A stretch of DNA of 64,000 nucleotides. Source: Amycolatopsis balhimycina FH 1894 (GTDB taxonomy: Bacteria; Actinomycetota; Actinomycetes; Mycobacteriales; Pseudonocardiaceae). The stretch spans positions 8,185,533-8,249,532 of the forward strand of contig NZ_KB913037.1 of assembly GCF_000384295.1 (NCBI RefSeq). Direction: 5' to 3'. Shown piece after piece: positions 43,094-52,778 of the stretch (position 1 is the stretch's first letter; every line of letters starts with the position of its first letter). The notes beneath the pieces were generated by a model that made no database searches, had not been told where the DNA came from, and saw nothing but the letters and a program-made list of their open reading frames with translations. The position numbers and the translations under genes are program-made.

Positions 43094-43885
43094 ATGGCGG
43101 ACCTCGGCGTGATCCTCGGGGATCTCGACGCGGAGACACGGACGATCGACGACGTGGTGGCGGACCTGCCCGCGTCCGGCTGGGCGCGGGAAACACCGGC
43201 CGCGGGGTGGACCATCGCGCACCAGATCGCGCACCTGGCCTGGACCGACCGCAAGGCCCTGATCGCCGCGGCGCACCCGGAAGACTGGCAGGCCGAGATC
43301 GAGGAGCTGCTCAAGGCGGGGGAGACCCACGTCGACGACGGCGCCGCGGCCGGAGCCCGGCGGCCGCCGCGGGAGATCCTCGAAGACTGGCGTTCCGGGC
43401 GTGCGGCGCTGGCCGAAGCACTCGCCGCGGTGCCTGACGGGCGGAAACTGCCCTGGTACGGCCCGCCGATGAGCGCCGCTTCGATGGCGACCGCGCGGAT
43501 GATGGAGACCTGGGCCCACGGCCAGGACATCGTCGACACCCTCGGCCTGACCCGCGAGCCCACCGCGCGCCTGTGGCACATCGCCCGCTTCGGCGTCCGC
43601 ACTCGCGACTTCGCCTACAAGGTCCACTCGCTCGCGCCGCCGGTCGAGGAGTTCCGCGTCGAGCTGACCGCGCCGGACGGCTCCACCTGGGCGTTCGGCT
43701 CCGAGGACGCCGAGCAGAAGCTCACCGGCAGCGCGCTGGACTTCTGCCTCGTCGTCACCCAGCGGCGGCACCCGGCCGACACCGATCTGGTTGCCCACGG
43801 CGCCGACGTCGAGGAGTGGCTCGGCATCGCGCAGGCCTTCGCCGGGCCGCCCGGGAGCGGCCGGAAGCCGGGGCAGTTCGCATGA
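43094..43885 (+). CDS. TIGR03084-family metal-binding protein
   Basis: This 263-residue protein belongs to the DinB/maleylpyruvate-isomerase-like superfamily: WTIAHQIAHLAWTDRKAL contains a likely metal-binding His, and MMETWAHGQDIVDTLGL supplies the second His/Glu site. Family members use mycothiol or a metal, but the reaction of TIGR03084 is not known to me. AAGGAGG precedes the ATG at 43094. It is the first gene of a six-gene acyl-CoA operon; its stop overlaps the AtuA start (ATGA at 43882). This gene order is widespread in actinomycetes, which points to a role in the same pathway. Confidence 0.9.
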   Translation: MADLGVILGDLDAETRTIDDVVADLPASGWARETPAAGWTIAHQIAHLAWTDRKALIAAAHPEDWQAEIEELLKAGETHVDDGAAAGARRPPREILEDWRSGRAALAEALAAVPDGRKLPWYGPPMSAASMATARMMETWAHGQDIVDTLGLTREPTARLWHIARFGVRTRDFAYKVHSLAPPVEEFRVELTAPDGSTWAFGSEDAEQKLTGSALDFCLVVTQRRHPADTDLVAHGADVEEWLGIAQAFAGPPGSGRKPGQFA

Positions 43886-45597
43886 CCTATCGCGTCGGCA
43901 ACGCGTCCGGGTTCTACGGCGACCGGTTCTCCGCGGTGCGCGAGATGCTCACCGGCGGGCCCCTCGACGTCCTGACCGGCGACTACCTGGCCGAGCTGAC
44001 CATGCTCATCCTCGGCCGCGACCGGATGAAGGACCCTGCCCGCGGCTACGCCAAGACGTTCCTCCGGCAGATGGAGGAGAACCTCGGGCTGGCTCGGGAA
44101 AAGGGCGTCAAGATCGTCGCCAACGCGGGCGGCCTCAACCCGGCCGGGCTCGCCGATGCCTTGCGGGAGCTGGCGGCCAAGCTCGGCCTCGACGTCAAGA
44201 TCGCGCACGTCGAGGGCGACGACCTGGTGGCGCGCGCCGGGGAGCTGAAGCTTCGCCCGGGTGCGGGTGTCCCGCAGGGACACAGCCCGTTGACCGCCAA
44301 CGCTTATCTCGGTGCGTGGGGCATCGCCGAATGCCTGAACGCCGGTGCGGACGTCGTCGTCACCGGGCGGGTCACCGACGCCTCGGTGATCGTCGGCCCG
44401 GCCGCCGCGCACTACGGCTGGGCTCGTGACGACTTCGACGCCCTGGCCGGCGCGGTCGCCGCGGGGCACGTCATCGAGTGCGGTGCCCAGGCCACCGGCG
44501 GCAACTACGCCTTCTTCATCGAGCACACCCTCGGCGTTCCGGGCTTCCCGATCGCCGAGATCGAGGCCGACGGCTCCAGCGTCATCACCAAGCACCCGGG
44601 CACCGGCGGCGTGGTCACCGTCGGCACGGTCACCGCCCAGCTGCTGTACGAGATCACCGGCGCGCGGTACGCCGGGCCGGATGTGACGACCCGGTTCGAC
44701 ACGCTGTCGCTCTCCGAAGACGGTCCGGACCGCGTCCGCATCTCCGGCGTGCGCGGCGAAGCCCCGCCGCCGACGCTGAAGGTCGCCCTGAACACCCTCG
44801 GCGGGTTTCGCAACGAGACGACGTTCGTCCTCACCGGACTCGACATCGAGGCGAAAGCCGCGCTGGTGCGCCAACAACTCGAGGCGTCCATGAAGGACCG
44901 GACGCCCGCCGACGTCCGCTGGACCCTCGCCCGCACCGACCACCCGGACGCCGGAACCGAGCAGACCGCGAGTGCACTGCTGCACGTCGCCGTCAAAGAC
45001 GCCGACCCCAAAGTCGCGGGCCGCGCGTTCACCGGCGCGGCCGTCGAACTCGCGCTGGCGAGCTACCCCGGCTTCCACGTCACCGCGCCGCCGTCGGACG
45101 CCTCGCCATACGGTGTCTACACCGCGGCCTATGTGGATGCCGGACAGGTCCCGCACGTCGCCGTGCTGCCCGACGGCATGCGTGTCGACATAGCGCCCTC
45201 GTTGTCCACTCGGGAGTTGTCCGAAGTGGACGAGCCCGCGTTGCTCGAGCCGCTCGACCACGGTCCGGTGCGGCGGGTACCCCTCGGCACGGTCGCCGGG
45301 GCCCGCAGCGGCGACAAGGGCGGTAACGCCAACCTCGGCGTCTGGGTTCGCTCCGAAGAGGCCTGGCGGTGGCTCGTGCACCGGCTGACCGTCGCCGAGT
45401 TCAAGCTGCTACTGCCCGAAACCGCGGACCTGCCGGTGACCCGGTACCTGCTGCCGAACCTGTGGGCGATGAACTTCGTCGTCGAAGGCATCCTCGGCGA
45501 GGGCGTCGCGTCGCAGGCGCGGTTCGACCCGCAGGCCAAGGCCCTGGGCGAATGGCTGCGGTCGCGGGAGATCGACGTCCCGGAGGTTCTCCTGTGA
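43882..45597 (+). CDS. AtuA-like acyclic terpene utilization protein (DUF1446)
   Basis: This 571-residue protein has the AtuA/DUF1446 pattern: IVANAGGLNPAGLADALRELA, ADVVVTGRVTDASVIVGPAAAHYGW, IECGAQATGGNYAFF and GFPIAEIEADGSSVITKHPGTGG in the N-terminal part. The C-terminal part (about 470-571) contains GARSGDKGGNANLGVW, the AtuA-associated small domain, which is separate in some bacteria but fused here. AtuA is required for citronellol and geraniol breakdown in Pseudomonas; its reaction is not established. It is coupled to both neighbours (ATGA, GTGA). Confidence 0.88.
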   Translation: MTYRVGNASGFYGDRFSAVREMLTGGPLDVLTGDYLAELTMLILGRDRMKDPARGYAKTFLRQMEENLGLAREKGVKIVANAGGLNPAGLADALRELAAKLGLDVKIAHVEGDDLVARAGELKLRPGAGVPQGHSPLTANAYLGAWGIAECLNAGADVVVTGRVTDASVIVGPAAAHYGWARDDFDALAGAVAAGHVIECGAQATGGNYAFFIEHTLGVPGFPIAEIEADGSSVITKHPGTGGVVTVGTVTAQLLYEITGARYAGPDVTTRFDTLSLSEDGPDRVRISGVRGEAPPPTLKVALNTLGGFRNETTFVLTGLDIEAKAALVRQQLEASMKDRTPADVRWTLARTDHPDAGTEQTASALLHVAVKDADPKVAGRAFTGAAVELALASYPGFHVTAPPSDASPYGVYTAAYVDAGQVPHVAVLPDGMRVDIAPSLSTRELSEVDEPALLEPLDHGPVRRVPLGTVAGARSGDKGGNANLGVWVRSEEAWRWLVHRLTVAEFKLLLPETADLPVTRYLLPNLWAMNFVVEGILGEGVASQARFDPQAKALGEWLRSREIDVPEVLL

Positions 45598-46738
45598 CCG
45601 ACCCCTTCCGCACGTCCGAGCGAACCGAGCTGCGCGAGACCGTGCGGAAGTTCGTCGAGCGGGAGGTCCTGCCGCACCTCGACGACTGGGAGCGCGCCGG
45701 AGAGCTGCCCCGGGACCTGCACCGCAAGGCCGGGGAACTGGGCCTGCTCGGCGTCGCCTTCCCCGAGGAGATCGGCGGCGGAGACGGCAACTACCTGGAT
45801 GCTTTGGTCGTCGCCGAGGAGATGCACTACGCGGGCGGCTCCGGCGGGCTCTTCGCGTCGCTGTTCACCTGCGGCATCGCCGTCCCGCACATCGCCGAAG
45901 CGGGTGACCCGGTGCAGATCGAGCGCTGGGTGCGGCCGACGCTGGCCGGTGACAAGATCGGCTCTCTGGCCGTGACCGAGCCGGACGGCGGCTCGGACGT
46001 CGCCGGGATCCGGACCACCGCGGTCCGCGAGGGCGACGAGTACGTCGTCAACGGCGCCAAGACGTTCATCACCTCGGGCTGCCGCGCGGACTTCGTCACG
46101 ACGGTGGTGCGCACCGGCGGCGACGGCGCGCACGGGCTGTCGTTGCTCGTCGTCGAGCGCGGGACGCCGGGCTTCACCGTGTCCCGCAAGCTGGAGAAGA
46201 TGGGCTGGCTCTGCTCCGACACGGCCGAACTGTCCTACGTGGACGTCCGGGTGCCGGTGGAACACCTCGTGGGCGCCGAGAACAGCGGCTTCGCGCAGGT
46301 GGCCACCCAGTTCGTCACCGAACGGCTTTCGCTGGCCGTGCAGGCCTACGCGCACGCGCAGCGGGCCCTGGACCTGACGCTGGACTGGTGCCGGCTGCGC
46401 GAGACGTTCGGCCGCCCGCTCATCTCGCGCCAGGTCGTCCAGCACAAGCTGACGGAGATGGCGCGGCGCGTGGACGTGGCCCGCACCTACACCCGGCACG
46501 CCGCGATCCGGCACGTGTCCGGCGAAGAGGTCATCGCCGAAGCCTGTTTCGCCAAGAACACCGCCGTCGAGGCCGCCGAGTGGGTGGTCAACGAGGCCGT
46601 CCAGCTGCACGGCGGGCTCGGCTACATGCGCGAGTCCGAAGTGGAACGCCACTACCGCGACGTCCGGATCCTCGGCATCGGCGGCGGCACCACCGAGATC
46701 CTCACCGGCCTGGCCGCGAAGCGATTGGGATACACCTC

Positions 46739-46742
<4 letters not shown>
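45594..46742 (+). CDS. Acyl-CoA dehydrogenase
   Basis: This 382-residue FAD enzyme has the family signatures SLAVTEPDGGSDVAGIRTTA, TFITSGCRADF and the C-terminal VQLHGGLGYMRESEVERHYRDVRILGIGGGTTEI. The catalytic Glu is likely in the segment EVERHYRDVRILGIGGGTTEIL or near it, as in isovaleryl-CoA/short-branched enzymes; this is not fixed from sequence alone. GTG at 45594 overlaps the AtuA stop. It would create the 2,3-double bond that the carboxylase acts on later in the pathway. Confidence 0.92.
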
Positions 46743-48337
<1,595 letters not shown>

Positions 48338-48344
48338 GGGCGCT

Positions 48345-50321
48345 GTGATCCAGAACCTGCTGGTCGCCAACCGCGGCGAGATCGCCCGCCGCGTCTTCCG
48401 GACCTGCCGCGATGCCGGGATCGGCACGGTCGCGGTGTTCTCCGACGCCGATGCCGCCGCCCCGCACGTGCTCGAAGCCGACGCGGCCGTCCGCCTGCCG
48501 GGCAATGCACCGTCCGAGACGTACCTGCGGGCCGAACTGCTGGTCAAGGCCGCGGCCGAAACCGGCGCGGACGCCGTCCACCCCGGCTACGGCTTCCTGT
48601 CCGAGAACGCCGCGTTCGCGCGGGCCGTCCTCCACGCCGGGCTCACCTGGGTCGGGCCGCCGCCGGCGGCCATCGAGACGATGGGCTCCAAAGTGGAGTC
48701 CAAGCGGCTGATGGCCGCGGCCGGGGTGCCCGTGCTGTCCGAACTGGACCCGGCTTCGGTGACCTCGGAAGACTTGCCGTTGCTGGTCAAGGCGTCCGCC
48801 GGCGGTGGCGGGCGCGGGATGCGCGTGGTCCGCTCGCTCGACGAGCTGGCGGAGGCGGTGGAAGGCGCCAGTGCCGAGGCCGGGTCCGCGTTCGGCGACC
48901 CGACCGTCTTCTGCGAGCGCTACCTGGAGACCGGACGTCACATCGAGGTCCAGGTGCTCGCCGATCGGCACGGCACGGTGTGGGCGGTGGGGGAGCGGGA
49001 GTGCTCGATCCAGCGCCGCCACCAGAAGGTCGTCGAAGAAGCGCCGTCGCCGTTCGTCGAGGCGGCCATGCGCGAGGAGCTGTTCGAAGCCGCGCGCAAG
49101 GCCGCCAAGGCGATCGACTACGTCGGCGCGGGCACGGTCGAGTTCCTCGCCGGGCCCGACGGCCGGTTCTACTTCCTGGAGATGAACACCCGGCTGCAGG
49201 TCGAGCACCCGGTCACCGAGAACGTCACCGGGCTCGACCTGGTCGCCCTGCAGCTGCGCATCGCCGAGGGCGCGCGCCTCCCCGCCGACCCGCCGCCCAC
49301 GGCGGGCCACTCCATCGAGGTCCGGCTCTACGCCGAAGACCCGGCGGCCGGGTGGCAGCCGCAGAGCGGCACGCTGCACACGTTCGAAGTGCCCGATGTG
49401 GACCGTTCGTTCACGCACGGCCCTGGCCTGCGGCTCGACTCCGGTTTCGAGACGGGGTCCGTGGTGGGCGTCCACTACGACCCGATGCTCGCCAAGGTGA
49501 TCACCTGGGCCCCGACCCGTGCCGAAGCCGCGCGGCGGCTCGCCAAAGCGCTGGCCGGCGCGAAGATCCACGGCATCGTCACGAACCGTGATCTGCTGGT
49601 GAACGTCCTTCGCCACGAAGCTTTCCTGGCCGGGGAGACGGACACCGCGTTCTTCGACCGGCACGGCCTGGACACCCTGGCCGCGCCACTGGCCACTGTG
49701 GACACCGAACGCCTCTCCGCGCTCGTGGCGGCCTTGGCGGACGCGGCGGGCAACCGGGCGTCGGCGACCACTCAGAGCAGGCTGCCCAGCGGCTGGCGCA
49801 ACGTCCGCTCGGCCGGGCAGCGCAAGGTCTTCACAGTTGCCGACCGTGAGTACGAGATCGTTTACTCGCTCACGCGCGACGGCCTGAAAGCGGAAGGGTT
49901 CGACGCCGAGCTGGTCAGCGTGGAGCCGGGGCGGGTTGTGCTCGATGTGAACGGGGTGCGGCGCAAGTTCGAAGTCGCCCGCCACGACGAGGTGTCCTAC
50001 GTGGACTCCGCGCTGGGGTCGGTGGCACTGAAGGCCGAGCCGCGGTTCGCCGACCCGGACGCCGCGCTGGCCGCCGGGTCGCTGGTCGCGCCGATGCCGG
50101 GCACGGTCGTGCGGCTCGCCGTCCAGGCCGGGGACCCCGTCAAAGCGGGCGACCCGCTGCTGTGGCTCGAGGCGATGAAGATGGAGCACCGGATCGTCGC
50201 CCCCGCCGACGGCGTGGTGGCGGAACTGCCGGTGACGGTGGGGCAGCAGGTCGAAGTGGGCACAATTCTCGCCGTCGTCGGAGACGCGCAATCGGACACT
50301 GTGGTGGGAGACGAAGCATGA
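48345..50321 (+). CDS. Acyl-CoA carboxylase alpha subunit (biotin carboxylase + BCCP)
   Basis: This 658-residue protein has a biotin carboxylase domain (about 1-445: LLVANRGEIARRVFRTCRDAG, HPGYGFLSENAAFA, ATP-grasp KASAGGGGRGMRVV, EMNTRLQVEHPVTE) and a C-terminal biotinyl domain with the biotin site K612 in EAMKMEH. It loads bicarbonate onto biotin using ATP for the beta subunit. GTG at 48345 is chosen: it opens directly on the conserved IQNLLVANRGE, and GAGGG lies just upstream. Together with the beta subunit it matches methylcrotonyl-/geranyl-CoA carboxylase-type complexes. Confidence 0.93.
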   Translation: MIQNLLVANRGEIARRVFRTCRDAGIGTVAVFSDADAAAPHVLEADAAVRLPGNAPSETYLRAELLVKAAAETGADAVHPGYGFLSENAAFARAVLHAGLTWVGPPPAAIETMGSKVESKRLMAAAGVPVLSELDPASVTSEDLPLLVKASAGGGGRGMRVVRSLDELAEAVEGASAEAGSAFGDPTVFCERYLETGRHIEVQVLADRHGTVWAVGERECSIQRRHQKVVEEAPSPFVEAAMREELFEAARKAAKAIDYVGAGTVEFLAGPDGRFYFLEMNTRLQVEHPVTENVTGLDLVALQLRIAEGARLPADPPPTAGHSIEVRLYAEDPAAGWQPQSGTLHTFEVPDVDRSFTHGPGLRLDSGFETGSVVGVHYDPMLAKVITWAPTRAEAARRLAKALAGAKIHGIVTNRDLLVNVLRHEAFLAGETDTAFFDRHGLDTLAAPLATVDTERLSALVAALADAAGNRASATTQSRLPSGWRNVRSAGQRKVFTVADREYEIVYSLTRDGLKAEGFDAELVSVEPGRVVLDVNGVRRKFEVARHDEVSYVDSALGSVALKAEPRFADPDAALAAGSLVAPMPGTVVRLAVQAGDPVKAGDPLLWLEAMKMEHRIVAPADGVVAELPVTVGQQVEVGTILAVVGDAQSDTVVGDEA

Positions 50322-51484
50322 ACGCGATGAACTTCATCGAGCCGGAGGAGCGGATCGCGCTCCGGAAGGCCGTCGCCGAACTGGGCGCGAAGTACGGCCA
50401 CGAGTACTACGCCCGCAAGGCCCGTGCGGACGAGAAGACCCACGAACTCTGGGACGAGGCCGGCCGGCTGGGCTACCTCGGCGTCAACATCCCCGAGGAG
50501 TACGGCGGCGGGGGCGCGGGCATCGCCGACCTGGCGGCGGTGCTCGAAGAGCTGGCCGCCGCGGGCACGCCGCTGCTGCTGATGGTCGTCTCGCCGGCGA
50601 TCTGTGGCACGGTGATCTCGCGGTTCGGCACGGAGGAGCAGAAGAAGCAGTGGCTGCCCGGCATCGCCGACGGCAGCAGGCGGATGGTCTTCGCGATCAC
50701 CGAGCCGGACGCCGGGTCGAACTCGCACCGGATCACGACGACCGCGCGCCGGGACGCCGGCGGCTGGGTCCTCAATGGACGCAAGGTGTACATATCGGGC
50801 GTCGACGAGGCTGACGCCGTGCTCGTCGTCGGTCGTACCGAGGACGCGAAGACCGGCAAGCTCAAGCCCGCGCTGTTCATCCTGCCGACGGGCACCCCCG
50901 GCTTCGAGTACACCAAGATCCCGATGGACGTCGTCGCGCCGGAGAACCAGTTCTCGCTGTTCCTCGACGACGTCCACCTGCCCGCCGAAGCGCTGGTGGG
51001 CGAGGAGGACGCGGCGATCGCGCAGCTGTTCGCCGGCCTCAACCCGGAACGCGTCATGGGCGCGTCGTTCTCGCTCGGCATCGCCCGGTACGCGCTGGCC
51101 AAGGCCGTCGGCTACGCCAACGAGCGGCAGGTCTGGGGTGTCCCGATCGGCACGCACCAGGGTCTCGCCCACCCGCTCGCCGAGATCAAGATCGAGCTGG
51201 AGCTGGCGAAGCTGATGACGCAGAAGGCGGCGTCGCTCTACGACGCCGGCGACGACTTCGCCGCGGGGGAGTCGGCCAACATGGCCAAGTACGCGGCCGC
51301 GGAGGTCGCGATCCGCGCGACCGACCAGGCTGTGCAGACCCACGGCGGCAACGGCCTGGCCACGGAGTACGGCCTCGGGACCTTGGTGACGGCGGTGCGG
51401 CTCGGCCGGATCGCCCCGGTCAGCCGCGAGATGGTGCTCAACTTCGTCGGCCAGCACAGTCTCGGCCTGCCCAAGTCCTATTAG
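50318..51484 (+). CDS. Acyl-CoA dehydrogenase (second in operon)
   Basis: This 388-residue FAD enzyme has VFAITEPDAGSNSHRITTTA, GRKVYISGVDEADAVLVVG and VQTHGGNGLATEYGLGTLVTAVRLGRIAPVSREMVLNFVGQHSLGLP. It differs from the first dehydrogenase in the operon and probably acts on another chain length or step. ATG at 50318 overlaps the carboxylase stop (ATGA) and follows GGGAG. Two dehydrogenases plus a carboxylase suggest successive oxidation of a branched isoprenoid chain. Confidence 0.92.
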   Translation: MNAMNFIEPEERIALRKAVAELGAKYGHEYYARKARADEKTHELWDEAGRLGYLGVNIPEEYGGGGAGIADLAAVLEELAAAGTPLLLMVVSPAICGTVISRFGTEEQKKQWLPGIADGSRRMVFAITEPDAGSNSHRITTTARRDAGGWVLNGRKVYISGVDEADAVLVVGRTEDAKTGKLKPALFILPTGTPGFEYTKIPMDVVAPENQFSLFLDDVHLPAEALVGEEDAAIAQLFAGLNPERVMGASFSLGIARYALAKAVGYANERQVWGVPIGTHQGLAHPLAEIKIELELAKLMTQKAASLYDAGDDFAAGESANMAKYAAAEVAIRATDQAVQTHGGNGLATEYGLGTLVTAVRLGRIAPVSREMVLNFVGQHSLGLPKSY

Positions 51485-51514
51485 GATGCTCGCTGTGTCC
51501 ACTTTGGAGCTGGC

Positions 51515-52114
51515 TTGACCGGCGTCCGCGAACCCCAGCAGGAACGCAGCCGCACGACGCGGCGGCGGCTGATCGAAGCCGCGCTCGACAGTTTCGGCGA
51601 GCGCGGCTGGCACGGCGTCACGGTGGCCGGGATCGCCGAGCGAGCGGGCGTCTCGCGCGGCGCGGCGCAGCACCACTTCCCGGCCCGGGAGGACCTCGTG
51701 GTCGCGGCGGTCGACCTGCTCGGGGAGGCCCAGATCGAGGAGCTGCGGGCCCAGGCCGCCGACCTGCCGAGCGGAGCGTCCCGCATCGAGCGCGTCGTGG
51801 AGATGGTGCTGAACCTCTACACGGGACCGCTGTTCCGGGCGGCCCTGCAGCTGTGGGCGTTCGCGGCGACCGACGACGCGCTGCGGGACGTGCTGGTGCC
51901 CCTGGAAGCCCGGGTCGGGCGGGAGGCCCACCGGGTGACGGTGGAGCTGCTCGGCGTCGACGAGTCCCGGCCGGGGGTGCGCGAGCTGGTCCAGGCGACT
52001 CTCGACCTGGGCCGCGGCCTGGGCCTGGCGAACCTCCTGACGGACGACACCCGGAGGCGGCGGCAGATCGTGCGGGAGTGGGCGCGGACGCTGGAGCTGC
52101 GGCTGGCCGGCTAG
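51515..52114 (+). CDS. TetR-family regulator of the acyl-CoA operon
   Basis: This 199-residue TetR regulator has RRRLIEAALDSFGERGWHGVTVAGIAERAGVSRGAAQHHFPAREDLVVAAV (about 18-68), a complete HTH. The C-terminal helices would bind an acyl-CoA or other pathway ligand. It begins with TTG at 51515 (GGAGC six bases upstream), 30 bases after the last dehydrogenase, and is probably the local repressor; the inverted repeat at 42962-43000 is a candidate operator. A palindromic hairpin follows the gene. Confidence 0.9.
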   Translation: MTGVREPQQERSRTTRRRLIEAALDSFGERGWHGVTVAGIAERAGVSRGAAQHHFPAREDLVVAAVDLLGEAQIEELRAQAADLPSGASRIERVVEMVLNLYTGPLFRAALQLWAFAATDDALRDVLVPLEARVGREAHRVTVELLGVDESRPGVRELVQATLDLGRGLGLANLLTDDTRRRRQIVREWARTLELRLAG

Positions 52115-52160
52115 CGTCGCGCGTCCGAGGTTCGTTGACAGTGCAGCGGCGAGGTCGAAC

Positions 52161-52215
52161 GTCCTGAATGACTCATTCAGGTCTTCGGAGGTCCTGAATG
52201 AGTCATTCAAGACCT
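52161..52215. repeat. Paired CTGAATGA-TCATTCAG palindromes
   Basis: Two related units, GTCCTGAATGACTCATTCAG at 52161-52180 and GTCCTGAATGAGTCATTCAA at 52191-52210, are each internally palindromic (CCTGAATGA-C-TCATTCAGG; TGAATGA-G-TCATTCA) and are also inverted copies of one another around TTCGGAG. The whole can fold into one 23-base stem with two mismatches. It lies 47 bases after the TetR stop, at the end of the acyl-CoA operon, and probably terminates it. Confidence 0.75.
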
Positions 52216-52421
52216 TGGTCCGGACCGCATCGGCAGGGCATCGACCACGACACACCCGCGGACCCCACAGTAGCGGCGCCGGAGACCCCGCCGCGCCGCA
52301 GAACGCTGCCTTCCGCGACGGAACCTCCACCGGGTCCGAAACGTCATAGTGCCGTAAGTAACACAATCGGCCCAACGGGCGAATGACTATCAGTAGTGAT
52401 TTTGCAGAGGAAGGCAGTCCG
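52216..52421 (+). other. Intergenic stretch before the small Cys-rich protein
   Basis: Together with the paired palindromes this makes a 307-base gap between stop and start. After the palindromes no gene is visible. The segment 52345-52400 is AT-richer and holds the probable promoter, but no clear -35/-10 pair was found. The ribosome site GAGGAAGG (52407-52414) lies seven bases before GTG at 52422. Confidence 0.5.
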
Positions 52422-52679
52422 GTGTCCGGTTCAGGAGTCGAGCTCACCCACCGCGCGATGGCGATGCTGAGGGCGGTGGCCGCGGGTCGTGCGCAGATGT
52501 CGTGCAGCTGCGAGCCCGACCTCTTCATCGACGGATTCGCCTGCTGCGATCAGATGACCGCGCACGACCTCGCCCGGGGCGGCTACCTGCGGCCCGCCGC
52601 CGAAAACGCCACCGGGCGCGTCACCGCCGAACTGACCGAGGCCGGCCGGGCCGCCCTCGCCGTCAGCGCCGCCGCCTGA
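52422..52679 (+). CDS. Small cysteine-rich protein of unknown function
   Basis: This 85-residue protein has a cluster of four Cys in MSCSCEPDLFIDGFACCDQMT (about 26-46). The surrounding helices (ELTHRAMAMLRAVAAGRAQ and TAHDLARGGYLRPA, then TAELTEAGRAALA) resemble a winged-helix fold with a metal site in the loop. It may bind zinc or an iron-sulfur cluster. I do not recognise the family. The GTG at 52422 has a good ribosome site; ATG at 52383 would add 13 residues. It is followed by a MurJ-family gene 99 bases away. Confidence 0.75.
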   Translation: MSGSGVELTHRAMAMLRAVAAGRAQMSCSCEPDLFIDGFACCDQMTAHDLARGGYLRPAAENATGRVTAELTEAGRAALAVSAAA

Positions 52680-52778
52680 GGCGCGTTACCCAGCGTCATC
52701 CGGTGCCGCGGCCCTCGCTCGCTCGTTCGAGCGCGAAAGTAGTCCCGCGCGAGCCCCTGAGCTGGCAGTCTTGTCCCC

